Origin: Chryseolinea serpens
GTDB taxonomy: Bacteria > Bacteroidota > Bacteroidia > Cytophagales > Cyclobacteriaceae
DNA: 64,000 bases
Reading direction: 5' to 3'
NCBI RefSeq assembly: GCF_900129725.1
Contig: NZ_FQWQ01000001.1
Span: forward strand, 372,001 to 436,000
The notes under the pieces were generated by a model. That model saw only the letters and a program-made list of their open reading frames with translations, made no database searches and had not been told where the DNA came from. Shown here one piece after another: positions 36,688 through 45,141 of this stretch. Each line of letters begins with the position of its first letter. Position 1 is the first letter of the stretch. A program made the position numbers and the translations under genes.

Positions 36688-37257
36688 ATGACAGGTGTTT
36701 CCGAGATAAAAAGATCGCTTTTAAGTGTTCACCAGTTTTCAGAGGAACAGCTAAGTCTCTTTACTGACAGAGTGATTTTTAATAGTCTTAAGAAGAAGGA
36801 CCTGCTTATAAAAGAAAACCAGGTGTCAGACGGTATCGCTTTTATTCTGACGGGTAGCTTTCGGGTGTTTAAAAAATCGAACAATAAGGAATTGACAATA
36901 AAGTTTTTTGTTGAGAACAATTGGATGGCAGACCTTGAAAGCCTGTTGACACAACAACCTTCCAAAAATTACATAGAAGCCATCGAGGATTCAGAAATTG
37001 CTTCTATTACATTAAGGGACATTCATATGCTTATGGACAGTCATCCTTGTTTTCGGATGCTAAACGGGTTATTGTCCGACTTAACAATTCCGACATCGTA
37101 TATAGCAACCATCAGCTCAAAGAACCCAGACGAAAGATACAAGGAACTTTTATTGAAGCACCCCCAATGGGTGAATCGCTTTCCGCAAATGCTAATTGCT
37201 TCATACCTGGGAATGACACCTGAGACATTAAGTAGAGTGAGGGCTCGAATGAAGTGA
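36688..37257 (+). CDS. Crp/Fnr family transcriptional regulator
   Basis: 189 residues, the same family as the protein encoded at 33150 but clearly diverged. The barrel part is KKDLLIKENQVSDGIAFILTGSFRVFKKSNNKELTIKFFVENNWM, and the C-terminal helix-turn-helix is FPQMLIASYLGMTPETLSRVRARMK. It is divergently transcribed from the hydrolase operon across 360 bases, the usual position for a regulator of that operon. A VOC protein gene follows 79 bases downstream on the same strand. Confidence 0.92.
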   Translation: MTGVSEIKRSLLSVHQFSEEQLSLFTDRVIFNSLKKKDLLIKENQVSDGIAFILTGSFRVFKKSNNKELTIKFFVENNWMADLESLLTQQPSKNYIEAIEDSEIASITLRDIHMLMDSHPCFRMLNGLLSDLTIPTSYIATISSKNPDERYKELLLKHPQWVNRFPQMLIASYLGMTPETLSRVRARMK

Positions 37258-37336
37258 TTTCTTGATTGTAATCAAGTGCGACAAATAAAAAGAAAAGACA
37301 TCTTTGTGAAAAGATTTGTTACGAAAATCGGTCGAA

Positions 37337-37711
37337 ATGAAATCAACTATGAACTTTGCCAAGTTAGTTCCTAACGTCTATTATTTAGATATTAAAGACG
37401 GATTAAAGCTATTTGTTGACTGTCTTGAATTTACTATCGGACATGATGAATTGAAATCAAAAAATCCTTTTTGCGTGCTCGAAAAGAACAACTTGCAAAT
37501 GTATCTTTTCGAAAATAAGGAACTAGCAAAGGAACACAATCCTGAATTCAGACTCGTAACGAATAATATCGATGAAGTATACAAAAAAATAAGTTCATCA
37601 CATCCCGATTTTCTGCATCCAAATCTCAGTAAAGTCACGCTTCGTCCCTGGGGAGCAAAAGAGTTTGCATTGAGGGATAACCAGGTGTGTATCATTATTC
37701 AGCAATGGTGA
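37337..37711 (+). CDS. VOC / glyoxalase-bleomycin resistance family protein
   Basis: 124 residues from the ATG at 37337 (37349 and a TTG at 37316 are alternatives). A single VOC fold: KLVPNVYYLDIKDGLKLFVDCLEFTIG, PFCVLEKNNLQMYLFENKEL, DEVYKKISSSHPDF and the closing RPWGAKEFALRDNQVCIIIQQW. The conserved WGAKEFALRD end matches the bleomycin-resistance-like subgroup. Substrate unknown. It may be cotranscribed with the preceding Crp/Fnr gene. Confidence 0.88.
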   Translation: MKSTMNFAKLVPNVYYLDIKDGLKLFVDCLEFTIGHDELKSKNPFCVLEKNNLQMYLFENKELAKEHNPEFRLVTNNIDEVYKKISSSHPDFLHPNLSKVTLRPWGAKEFALRDNQVCIIIQQW

Positions 37712-37902
37712 ATCTTTAAAAGAAATTTGGGCGCGTACAAGAGAGAAGGCGGGTAGATTCTTTATAAGCGGTAATTTTTCGATCCAAAGTCGTCGCATCA
37801 CAGAGAAACAAACATTATTTTTGATTTCTTCGCAGGTCATATACTTGCCTGAAAAATGCCTTGTTCTAAATTACCTTAACAAATAATAAAATCAACTCCC
37901 CC

Positions 37903-39228
37903 ATGAGCCGCACTGCTATTTTTTCTCTTGGTGTAATGTTAGCTCTGGCATCTTGCTCAAGAGATACCGATCGATCTTTCGGAGAAACGCAGATAACCAA
38001 ATGGCAAGACGATAAAACCGCAGCCATCTCCATCACCTACGATGATGCCACCATCAACCAATTTCGAAAAGTACTTCCGATCATGGATTCGTTGGGACTC
38101 AAGGCCACGTTCTATATAAACACCACAGATATCCCAGGCTCACAATTTGCACCCAAATATTTTGGAAGACCGCTTATCGATATCATCAAAGAAAGCGCGA
38201 AAACCCCAACAACGCTGGATAACCTTTTTGAACGTGCTTCGGCATTGCGTTTTCTCGATATCGAAAATGCAATTGAAGCCCATAACAGTGCCGGCGCGCT
38301 CTTTGAACAAGGAAAAACAGATGAAGCTTTTAAGGTGGTTGACGAGGCTTTCGCGAAAGCGAGAAGGAAAAATTCGGGTCGTGAAGTGCGGCCGGTATTA
38401 CTAACCGGGGAAATGATCACCTGGGACGAGATCAGGAATTTTGCGAAGAACGGACACGAGTTTGGAAATCATACCCTCTCGCATCCTCGCCTGGCCGTTT
38501 TGACTGAAGCCAACTTGTTGTATGAGTTGGAAAAAGGGAAGGAAGAGATATTCAATCAACTTGGCCCGGAGCATACATTCTCGGCAGAGTGTCCATTCGG
38601 AACTGAAAATGAACGCGTTATGGAGTATGCCCATAAAATTCACCCGGCATTGCGAAACCGTATGCCCGAACCTTTTCTCGTTGAACTGAATCGCTCAAGT
38701 ACGGAGCTTCCGGGAATAGACCATGGAAAAGAATATGTTCAATGGCAACGTGGTCCATTGAAAAAACACGGGGTGCCTGAAATGAAATCGTGGGTGGATA
38801 CATTGCTTACACATAATAACGTTTGGCTGGTACTTACATTTCACGGGGTCGATGGTATAGGTTGGGAGGCAAAACCTCACCAGGAGCATAGAGAATATTT
38901 TGCCTACATGAAACTGCACGAAACTAAACTTTGGATTGCTACTTTTAAGGATGTAACAAAATATATGCGTGAACGTATGAGCGCTTCCTTGAAAGCGGAA
39001 AATCAGGACGAAAAGATTAGGGTAACGTTGTCTCATTCACTGGACAAAAGTCTGTATAACGTTCCGCTCACCTTGAAGACCTATGTCAAGAGCGATTGGA
39101 AAGAGGTGAAAATAACGCAGGGTAATCAATCTTTAACGCGTAAGCCACAAACAGATCAAGCAGGTGCTTATGTTTTATATCCTGCCATGCCTGGAGATAC
39201 TGCCATTGAAATAGCTTCGGTTGACTAG
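37903..39228 (+). CDS. polysaccharide deacetylase family lipoprotein
   Basis: 441 residues with a lipoprotein signal (MSRTAIFSLGVMLALASCSR, lipobox LASC). The NodB-like deacetylase domain is seen in AAISITYDDATINQF (catalytic Asp pair), LKATFYINT, the zinc ligands FGNHTLSHPRLAVL (H-x-x-x-H) and, further on, WLVLTFHGVDGIGWE. An insertion of about 100 helical residues separates the first and second motifs. The last 85 residues form a beta-rich tail. It probably removes acetyl groups from a cell-surface or environmental polysaccharide. Single gene. Confidence 0.9.
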   Translation: MSRTAIFSLGVMLALASCSRDTDRSFGETQITKWQDDKTAAISITYDDATINQFRKVLPIMDSLGLKATFYINTTDIPGSQFAPKYFGRPLIDIIKESAKTPTTLDNLFERASALRFLDIENAIEAHNSAGALFEQGKTDEAFKVVDEAFAKARRKNSGREVRPVLLTGEMITWDEIRNFAKNGHEFGNHTLSHPRLAVLTEANLLYELEKGKEEIFNQLGPEHTFSAECPFGTENERVMEYAHKIHPALRNRMPEPFLVELNRSSTELPGIDHGKEYVQWQRGPLKKHGVPEMKSWVDTLLTHNNVWLVLTFHGVDGIGWEAKPHQEHREYFAYMKLHETKLWIATFKDVTKYMRERMSASLKAENQDEKIRVTLSHSLDKSLYNVPLTLKTYVKSDWKEVKITQGNQSLTRKPQTDQAGAYVLYPAMPGDTAIEIASVD

Positions 39229-39486
39229 ATGTATCGATGTCCAGATATTGCTAATGCTGCCCTGCTGAGCAAGTCCGATTTTATTTGAGTAATGTACTGA
39301 TTTCTAATAGGTTAAGTTGATTTCTTAGGATTCAGGGATCTTATTTCCCAATGCAAAAATGTGCCCTTCCTTGACAGGCAGAGTGTCTACTGATTCGAGT
39401 ACTAAATGATATTTTGCCTCAGATAAGATTGATTTTGAAAATCTTTCTAGTTTGAAAATTTTGCGATTTTGAAATCTTGAAATTCA

Positions 39487-39494
39487 TATCTTTG
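39487..39494 (+). promoter_or_regulatory. TATCTTTG -7 element of the giant T9SS protein
   Basis: TATCTTTG fits TAnnTTTG exactly and is followed after 25 bases by the earliest usable start codon (TTG at 39520). A TTG at 39461-39463 lies 23 bases upstream, within the spacing reported for Bacteroidota -33 elements. A TTTTG with 15-base spacing is the alternative. Confidence 0.5.
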
Positions 39495-39519
39495 AAGCTG
39501 ACCACAGCTGTTATCAAAG

Positions 39520-42500
39520 TTGTCTGACCAAGTGCGCCCGCATCCCGAAACCTCCGTTATCCTTTCCTCCATCCTAAGGATATCTATCCCTTGCATCCTG
39601 CTGATTTTATTAACCGCTAACTTCAACGTCCGCGGGCAATGCAACACCACGCTAAATAAACTCCTTCCGGAAGCTTCGGTCAATAACGACGACAGACTCG
39701 GAAGTGCACTCGCCGCTAACGGACAATATATGGTCGTCGCTGCCGAGAGCAGCGATACCCTTGGCATACTTTACGCAGGCGCAGTTTTCGTTTTTGAAAA
39801 GACGGTTGCGGGTTGGTCATACCGTGCCATGTTGACGGCGTCGGACCCCGATGAATATGATTTCTTTGGAAACCGGGTAGCCATTGATGCAACCGGAAAT
39901 ACCATCGTGGTCATCAACCGGAACTACAACAAAGGTGGCGCATACATCTTTGAAATGCCGGCTTCGGGATGGGAAACTATGCACGAAACTGCGAACATCA
40001 AGTTTCCGGAATATCTCGAATTTAATTCGGCGCTTGACATCAGCGACGATGGCGCAACCATCGCGGTTTCTAATCCCATGACAAACCATGCTATGCTGTT
40101 TGTGCTCGAGAAGCCCGTCACGGGCTGGTCAAGTTCGCAACAGCCTCACGCTTTGGAACAACGCCAGGGACAACAGGGTATCTGGCTGGGGTCCGACGTG
40201 ACGATTCAGGACGATTACATTTATGCGACCACCAGCAATGAGGGGAATCCTTCCATTTTTGTATATAAAAAAATGGGTGGCGATTATTCAAAGATCGCAC
40301 AATTGGCAACATCGCTTCCGGCCTCCGAGCTCGGTCATTTTGGAGAGCATATTACCCTGCTGGGTAACACCATTGTCGCCACCGGACTTGCCTTCGTCTC
40401 CGGCTCGATCACGCAGCGATTCTTCGTTTTTCGGAAGTCGGGAGAATGGACGGATATGAATGAGACCGCACAGTTCCAGCTCTCTGGGCTGTGGTCGGAT
40501 AAGTTTCCATATTCGATTGCACTTACCTCTCCGAAGACCATCGCGGCAGCGATGCTGATCAAGGAGGGCGAATATTATACGGGCAAAGTGGTGGAAGCGA
40601 CAACGACCGACGGATCATGGCAGGATCTTTCCGTAACCACACTGTTCGAAGAAAAAGGGCTCTGGACTCCTTCAGAGTTTAGCAATGATCTGGTGTGGAA
40701 TGGTTCGGACCTTATGATGGCGGCAGTAGAGAAGAGTGCCGTGTTCGGAAACCGTAATTCCATACTCAGCATGACGAAGAGCGGGGGACTTTGGGGAAGC
40801 CTTCAACATGTTTCGCTGCCGCGTAATTCGAGCAGCAATATGTATTTCGGGACGAGTATTGTAAAAACACCGGAGGTGATGTTCGCGGGAGCTCCGTACG
40901 ACGGAACTGCAGGGTTTGGTGCCGGGGCAGTGTATATTTATGAGCGTAGCGGCGAAGACTATGTAAAGATGCATACAATTTATCCGTCGCGGCGGACGCG
41001 AAGATCAGGCGGAGGGTCCGATGCGGCCTTCGGGTATAGCATCGCCGTACACGGCGACGAGATCGCTGTCGGAGCACCTTCTTTTCTCTACGCGCCCGGG
41101 CATTATGGAAAGATCTTTTTATATAGACGAACATCGTCGAGCTGGAAAACGGCAACGCTCTACGACTCCTTGATTGTACCCGTCGATCTTGACCTGAACC
41201 ACGTCGGCGCAACGGTCGCTATGAACGACCATCTGCTGTTCGCATCGGCGTACAACAATCTTGGTGGTGCACATACCAACGCTGTGGCGGTGTTTGAGAA
41301 GGTGGGTGGCAAATGGACGTATAAACAGTTGATAACCTTGGGAAAGCCGCTTGACAAATCATGGCCTTCCGTGAATCTCAGTCTGGAGAACGAACAACTT
41401 GCCGTGGGAGAATTTTTTACACTCGGCGGCGGCGTTTCGATTTTCAACCGGAATGTTGGAACAGCGCAGTGGGCAGCTACGGCATCGTTTTCCGGCGACG
41501 TTTTCTCGGGTATGGGTGGCGGAATAAAACTTCTCGGTGATCATCTCTTTATTGGTGCACCTGGAAAAGATCACAATAACGTTTACCGGTCCGGCGAAGT
41601 GCTGGTATATACAAAGCTCCCGGGAGAATCGTGGAGGTCTGACATGCAGCCGTCAGCAGTGATTGCTCCTGACATACCGATTGAAGGAGCATTCTTCGGA
41701 TCATCACTCGATGCCATCGGAAATACACTTGTCGTGGGAGCGCCAGGAATGTTTCTCACCTTCGACAGTAAGGTGCGTACAATTCCGGGTAATACGTATG
41801 TCATCCAGACCAGTGATTACTTCTGGGTGAATACTGTCCAGTACCTCAATCTTCAGGGCGATCGCTACGCCAGCAATGAGCGGGATCATTTTGGGTCGTA
41901 TGTTGCCCTCGATCAGGAATATTTTTATATCGGCGCAAGAAGCGAGAACACCGATACCGGGAAATTCTCCGGTGCCGTGTACTATGTTCCTACGCCACCC
42001 GTTATTTTTCTTCAACCGCCGGTGTGTGCGCAATCCGGTCCAATCTCGTTGCAGGGATATCCATTCGGGGGAAAGTGGTCCGGTCAGGGCGTCGACGAGT
42101 CGGGAAAGTTTGATCCTGCGACCGTTGGTATTGGTGTCTTCACGTTGACCTACACAACACTCAACTGCAATAAGCAGGGTACTGTCCAAATCGAAGTAAA
42201 GCCACCTGTTATCATTCAACAACTTTCGCCCGCGGATGTGACGATGTGTTCGGAAGGAAGTGTTGAACTTGAGCTTAAAAAGGTACCGGGAGCAATTTTC
42301 ACTTGGTATTACAGGCCGGAGGGAGCGACTACGTTTGTGTTGCTGACATCTGGAACGGAAAAACTGTCGGTAACCAATCCCGGTGAGTACAAAGCCGTCG
42401 TGTCGTCCGAATGCTCGGCGGAATCTCCCTTGTTTAGGATCAGCATTGAGAATTTCCCCGTCACCGTGGGACCACAGCCAATCATCTGCTCCCCCGCGAA

Positions 42501-43428
42501 TGCAGTTTCACTTGTGGTTTCGAACAAAACCGGCGTATGGGAGGGAGCCGGTGTCAGTAACAATCAATTCAACCCGTCGGGGCTCGCCAATGGATTTCAT
42601 GCGCTGACGTACCGCATCACCACGTCGTTGGGATGCCGCGTGGCATTAAAAGACAGCATAAAGATAAGCGTCGTAGCTCCGGTCACGGTCACGCAGCAGG
42701 AGAATGATTTTTGTGAAACGGGTTCGGTGCTGCTCCGGTCGTCACCCTCCAACAGCGCGTTGGGCTACACCTGGTATTATAAAGAAACGCAGAGTGGAAC
42801 ATTCACTTCAGTTAATAGTATGCTGGCCGGTGATGTCCCGGTGTACGTCCAGGGATACTATCAAACCGTGGCTACCAACGGTGAATGTTCAACGACAAGC
42901 AATATTATTGAAGTCGGGTTCGGCACCAATCTGTCATACGAGCTTTCAGATGCATTGAAACCCATCTGCAACGCCAAAGAATTCACCATCGTTGTGTCGG
43001 CGAGAGAAGGAACAACGTACACATGGCAACACCAGGCGATTGATGGAAATGGCTATCAGGTGCTCGACGGACAAACATCAGACCGACTAACCGTTAGCGA
43101 AGACGGCTATTATAAAGTGAAGGGTGAATACGGCTTTTGCTCGTTCGATTCATCTCCGGCCCTCATACAGTTCGCACAGGACACCTTATTCGTCCCGAAT
43201 ATTTTTACACCTAATGGAGACGATAAAAATCCAGTGTTCAGGGTAGAGACAACAGCAACCATAAACTCACTCGTCATCTACAATCGCTACGGCGACCAAA
43301 TATTCCTGACTTCCAGCGGGCAATGGGATGGAGGCGACGCTCCTTCGGGAGTGTACTACTGGCGTCTGCTCTATGAAGGATGCGATAGCGAAAAAGAATC
43401 GAAAGGCTGGGTGCATCTGGTCCGATGA
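39520..43428 (+). CDS. giant secreted beta-propeller / Ig protein with type B T9SS signal
   Basis: 1302 residues. No ATG is available before the signal peptide (ILRISIPCILLILLTANFNV), so the start must be the TTG at 39520 or the GTG at 39532. Residues about 45-820 contain repeated FG-GAP-like blades, such as RLGSALAANGQYMVVAAE, FGYSIAVHGDEIAVGAP and FFGSSLDAIGNTLVVGAPG, each ending in a GAVYIFE-type strand. Residues about 830-1200 are Ig/PKD-like modules with paired Cys. The last 85 residues (FVPNIFTPNGDDKNPVF, then VIYNRYGDQIF and YYWRLLYEGC) are the gliding-motility-associated type B sorting domain of the type IX secretion system. It is a surface or secreted adhesion-type protein. Confidence 0.92.
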   Translation: MSDQVRPHPETSVILSSILRISIPCILLILLTANFNVRGQCNTTLNKLLPEASVNNDDRLGSALAANGQYMVVAAESSDTLGILYAGAVFVFEKTVAGWSYRAMLTASDPDEYDFFGNRVAIDATGNTIVVINRNYNKGGAYIFEMPASGWETMHETANIKFPEYLEFNSALDISDDGATIAVSNPMTNHAMLFVLEKPVTGWSSSQQPHALEQRQGQQGIWLGSDVTIQDDYIYATTSNEGNPSIFVYKKMGGDYSKIAQLATSLPASELGHFGEHITLLGNTIVATGLAFVSGSITQRFFVFRKSGEWTDMNETAQFQLSGLWSDKFPYSIALTSPKTIAAAMLIKEGEYYTGKVVEATTTDGSWQDLSVTTLFEEKGLWTPSEFSNDLVWNGSDLMMAAVEKSAVFGNRNSILSMTKSGGLWGSLQHVSLPRNSSSNMYFGTSIVKTPEVMFAGAPYDGTAGFGAGAVYIYERSGEDYVKMHTIYPSRRTRRSGGGSDAAFGYSIAVHGDEIAVGAPSFLYAPGHYGKIFLYRRTSSSWKTATLYDSLIVPVDLDLNHVGATVAMNDHLLFASAYNNLGGAHTNAVAVFEKVGGKWTYKQLITLGKPLDKSWPSVNLSLENEQLAVGEFFTLGGGVSIFNRNVGTAQWAATASFSGDVFSGMGGGIKLLGDHLFIGAPGKDHNNVYRSGEVLVYTKLPGESWRSDMQPSAVIAPDIPIEGAFFGSSLDAIGNTLVVGAPGMFLTFDSKVRTIPGNTYVIQTSDYFWVNTVQYLNLQGDRYASNERDHFGSYVALDQEYFYIGARSENTDTGKFSGAVYYVPTPPVIFLQPPVCAQSGPISLQGYPFGGKWSGQGVDESGKFDPATVGIGVFTLTYTTLNCNKQGTVQIEVKPPVIIQQLSPADVTMCSEGSVELELKKVPGAIFTWYYRPEGATTFVLLTSGTEKLSVTNPGEYKAVVSSECSAESPLFRISIENFPVTVGPQPIICSPANAVSLVVSNKTGVWEGAGVSNNQFNPSGLANGFHALTYRITTSLGCRVALKDSIKISVVAPVTVTQQENDFCETGSVLLRSSPSNSALGYTWYYKETQSGTFTSVNSMLAGDVPVYVQGYYQTVATNGECSTTSNIIEVGFGTNLSYELSDALKPICNAKEFTIVVSAREGTTYTWQHQAIDGNGYQVLDGQTSDRLTVSEDGYYKVKGEYGFCSFDSSPALIQFAQDTLFVPNIFTPNGDDKNPVFRVETTATINSLVIYNRYGDQIFLTSSGQWDGGDAPSGVYYWRLLYEGCDSEKESKGWVHLVR

Positions 43429-43503
43429 GGCTGGTTGTACTGGCCCTGACAAAGAATTCATGATCGTAGACCCATTGAGATCGCTAACATAGCGTGGCTT
43501 TGC

Positions 43504-43511
43504 TATATTTG
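43504..43511 (+). promoter_or_regulatory. TATATTTG -7 element, possibly leaderless transcript
   Basis: TATATTTG matches the -7 consensus exactly but ends only 4 bases before the ATG at 43516, so transcription would begin at or near the start codon. A TTG at 43475-43477 is a possible but rather distant -33 partner (26 bases). Confidence 0.4.
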
Positions 43512-43515
43512 ACAA

Positions 43516-44505
43516 ATGACAACCCTTGACAAGCTGCTGGGAATCCGGTATCCCATCATTTTAGCACCGATGTTCCTCATCTCTAACAGTCGAATGATTA
43601 TCGCTGCATTGCGGAGTGGTGTCACGGCGGCATTTCCGGCGCTTAATTATAGAACGGATGAGGAGCTTAGAGCTGCCATTCGTGAGATAAGGCACGCATC
43701 AGATAAACCGTTTGGTGTGAATCTCATTGTAAACCGCTCCAACCCTAAGTACAAATCACAACTCAAAACGTTGCTGGAGTTAAAAATTGATTTCATTATA
43801 ACTTCCCTGGGTAGCCCCCAGGAAGTAATTGAGCAATGCAAGCCGTTAGGAATAAAGGTCTTTTGTGATGTCGTTGACTTGAAATACGCGAAAAAAGTTG
43901 AGGCGCTGGGTGCAGACGCCTTGATTGCGGTAAACAACAGGGCAGGAGGACATGCAGGAGCAATTTCACCTTATGATCTGGTAACACTGTTAAAGAATAA
44001 CTGCAGCATTCCAATAATTTCCGCCGGTGGTGTCGCGACAGGGAAAGATCTTAAACAAGTGCTCGATTGGGGGGCAGCGGGAGCATCGATCGGAACTATT
44101 TTTATCGCTTGCGAAGAATCGGATATCACACCGGAATACAAACAGGCGATGATCGATTATGGCGAAAAAGACATTGTCATGACAACGAAGCTCTCGGGCT
44201 CACCGCTCACGGTCATTAACACACCCTACGTTCAACAGCTCGGTACAAAAGCTAATCTTCTGGAGTTGATTCTCAATAACAACAAGACCTTAAAGAAGTA
44301 TGCTAAAATGCTCATTGCTTTCCGTGGGATGAAAGCGGTTGAAAAAGCTGCGTTCGGAGCTACCTATAAAACGGTGTGGTGCGCTGGCCCTGCCATTGAA
44401 CACGTAAAGCGTGTACAGCCGATAGCGGACATTATAAATACGATCACACGACAATTTGATGACGTTTCGAATGAGGCACCTAACGTGTTGCATCGCAAAA
44501 GCTAG
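43516..44505 (+). CDS. nitronate monooxygenase-like flavin oxidoreductase
   Basis: 329 residues of the NMO/YrpB TIM-barrel family, which use FMN to oxidise nitronates or reduce related compounds. The start MTTLDKLLGIRYPIILAPMF is conserved, so this ATG is right. Further motifs are GVTAAFPALNYR, KPFGVNLIVNRSNP, DALIAVNNRAGGHAGAISPYDLV (with the His of the AGGHAG loop), IPIISAGGVATGKDL and GAAGASIGTIFIACEES. The stop overlaps, by one base, a possible GTG start of the next gene; the preferred start there lies 5 bases after. Confidence 0.93.
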   Translation: MTTLDKLLGIRYPIILAPMFLISNSRMIIAALRSGVTAAFPALNYRTDEELRAAIREIRHASDKPFGVNLIVNRSNPKYKSQLKTLLELKIDFIITSLGSPQEVIEQCKPLGIKVFCDVVDLKYAKKVEALGADALIAVNNRAGGHAGAISPYDLVTLLKNNCSIPIISAGGVATGKDLKQVLDWGAAGASIGTIFIACEESDITPEYKQAMIDYGEKDIVMTTKLSGSPLTVINTPYVQQLGTKANLLELILNNNKTLKKYAKMLIAFRGMKAVEKAAFGATYKTVWCAGPAIEHVKRVQPIADIINTITRQFDDVSNEAPNVLHRKS

Positions 44506-44510
44506 TGCCT

Positions 44511-44855
44511 ATGAGGTATAGGGTTTACGTAATTGAGCTCTCGCGAAAAGTTTTTACTGAAAACGCAAAGTTCCGGGCTGCCAATCCACAATTCAACGGT
44601 GTACTGGAATGTCTTTATGTCGGCATGACGAGTAAGACTCCAGCGGAGCGATTCATGCAGCATCGAACCGGATACGTCAACAAAAAAGGGCACAAGCTAT
44701 CCGCCAACATTGTACTGAAATACGGGAGGTATCTACGGCCGAGCTTGTACGAGCATATAAACATAAAGCCGATGACAAGGGCAGAGGCGTTGGCAATGGA
44801 AGAAAAACTTGCCTGGGACCTGAGGAGACAGGGCTATGCCGTTTGGTTTAACTGA
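44511..44855 (+). CDS. GIY-YIG-like small protein
   Basis: 114 residues from the ATG at 44511 (a GTG at 44505 is possible). The N-terminal YRVYVIEL and, after a long loop, LYVGMTSKTPAERFMQHRTG match the two core strands and the Arg-containing helix of GIY-YIG nucleases; the spacing between strands is longer than usual. The Glu of the catalytic core may be in AMEEKLAWDLR. Stand-alone GIY-YIG proteins of this size are often of unknown role; some cut branched DNA. It follows the NMO-like gene directly. Confidence 0.7.
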   Translation: MRYRVYVIELSRKVFTENAKFRAANPQFNGVLECLYVGMTSKTPAERFMQHRTGYVNKKGHKLSANIVLKYGRYLRPSLYEHINIKPMTRAEALAMEEKLAWDLRRQGYAVWFN

Positions 44856-44964
44856 ACGCTGGTGGAAACTTGCCCAACAAAATGTGCTCAATACAGAAGA
44901 CGTCGCACGCGATTTCTTCACAGAGCATTTCTTTTTGTCGCGTAGTAGTAATCTCGTTATTTAA
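44836..44964 (+). CDS. possible 42-residue protein overlapping the GIY-YIG gene
   Basis: An ATG at 44836, 20 bases before the end of the GIY-YIG gene, opens a frame of 42 codons ending at 44964. The product begins MPFGLTERWWKLAQQNVLNT and includes DVARDFFTEHF, a composition closer to a real protein than to random sequence. The overlap would allow translational coupling. It could also be the remnant of a longer C-terminal part lost by a frameshift. No family recognised. Confidence 0.3.
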   Translation: MPFGLTERWWKLAQQNVLNTEDVARDFFTEHFFLSRSSNLVI

Positions 44965-45001
44965 GCGTGCAAAGGCTCTCAAATTCGGTGTTTAGAAACT
45001 A

Positions 45002-45046
45002 AGAGCCGACGCAATGTCGTTGGACAGACGATCTTACGTCGGCTCT
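45002..45046. terminator. hairpin between convergent genes
   Basis: AGAGCCGACG (45002-45011) and CGTCGGCTCT (45037-45046) pair perfectly over 10 bases with a 25-base loop. No long T run follows. It lies between the plus-strand GIY-YIG region and the minus-strand operon ending at 45142 and probably ends one or both transcripts. Confidence 0.5.
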
Positions 45047-45141
45047 AATTTCGTTGACGACGATTTTGAGAAAGAGGCAGGAAAACCCTGTGCACATTGG
45101 CGGCCTTGATGTCGTCAGTTTACAGACGCTGATTTTGGTGA

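Noticed and set aside
39520-43428. Many antisense and out-of-frame open frames inside the giant protein gene
   Set aside because: They are shadows of a long real gene whose domains are continuous from end to end.
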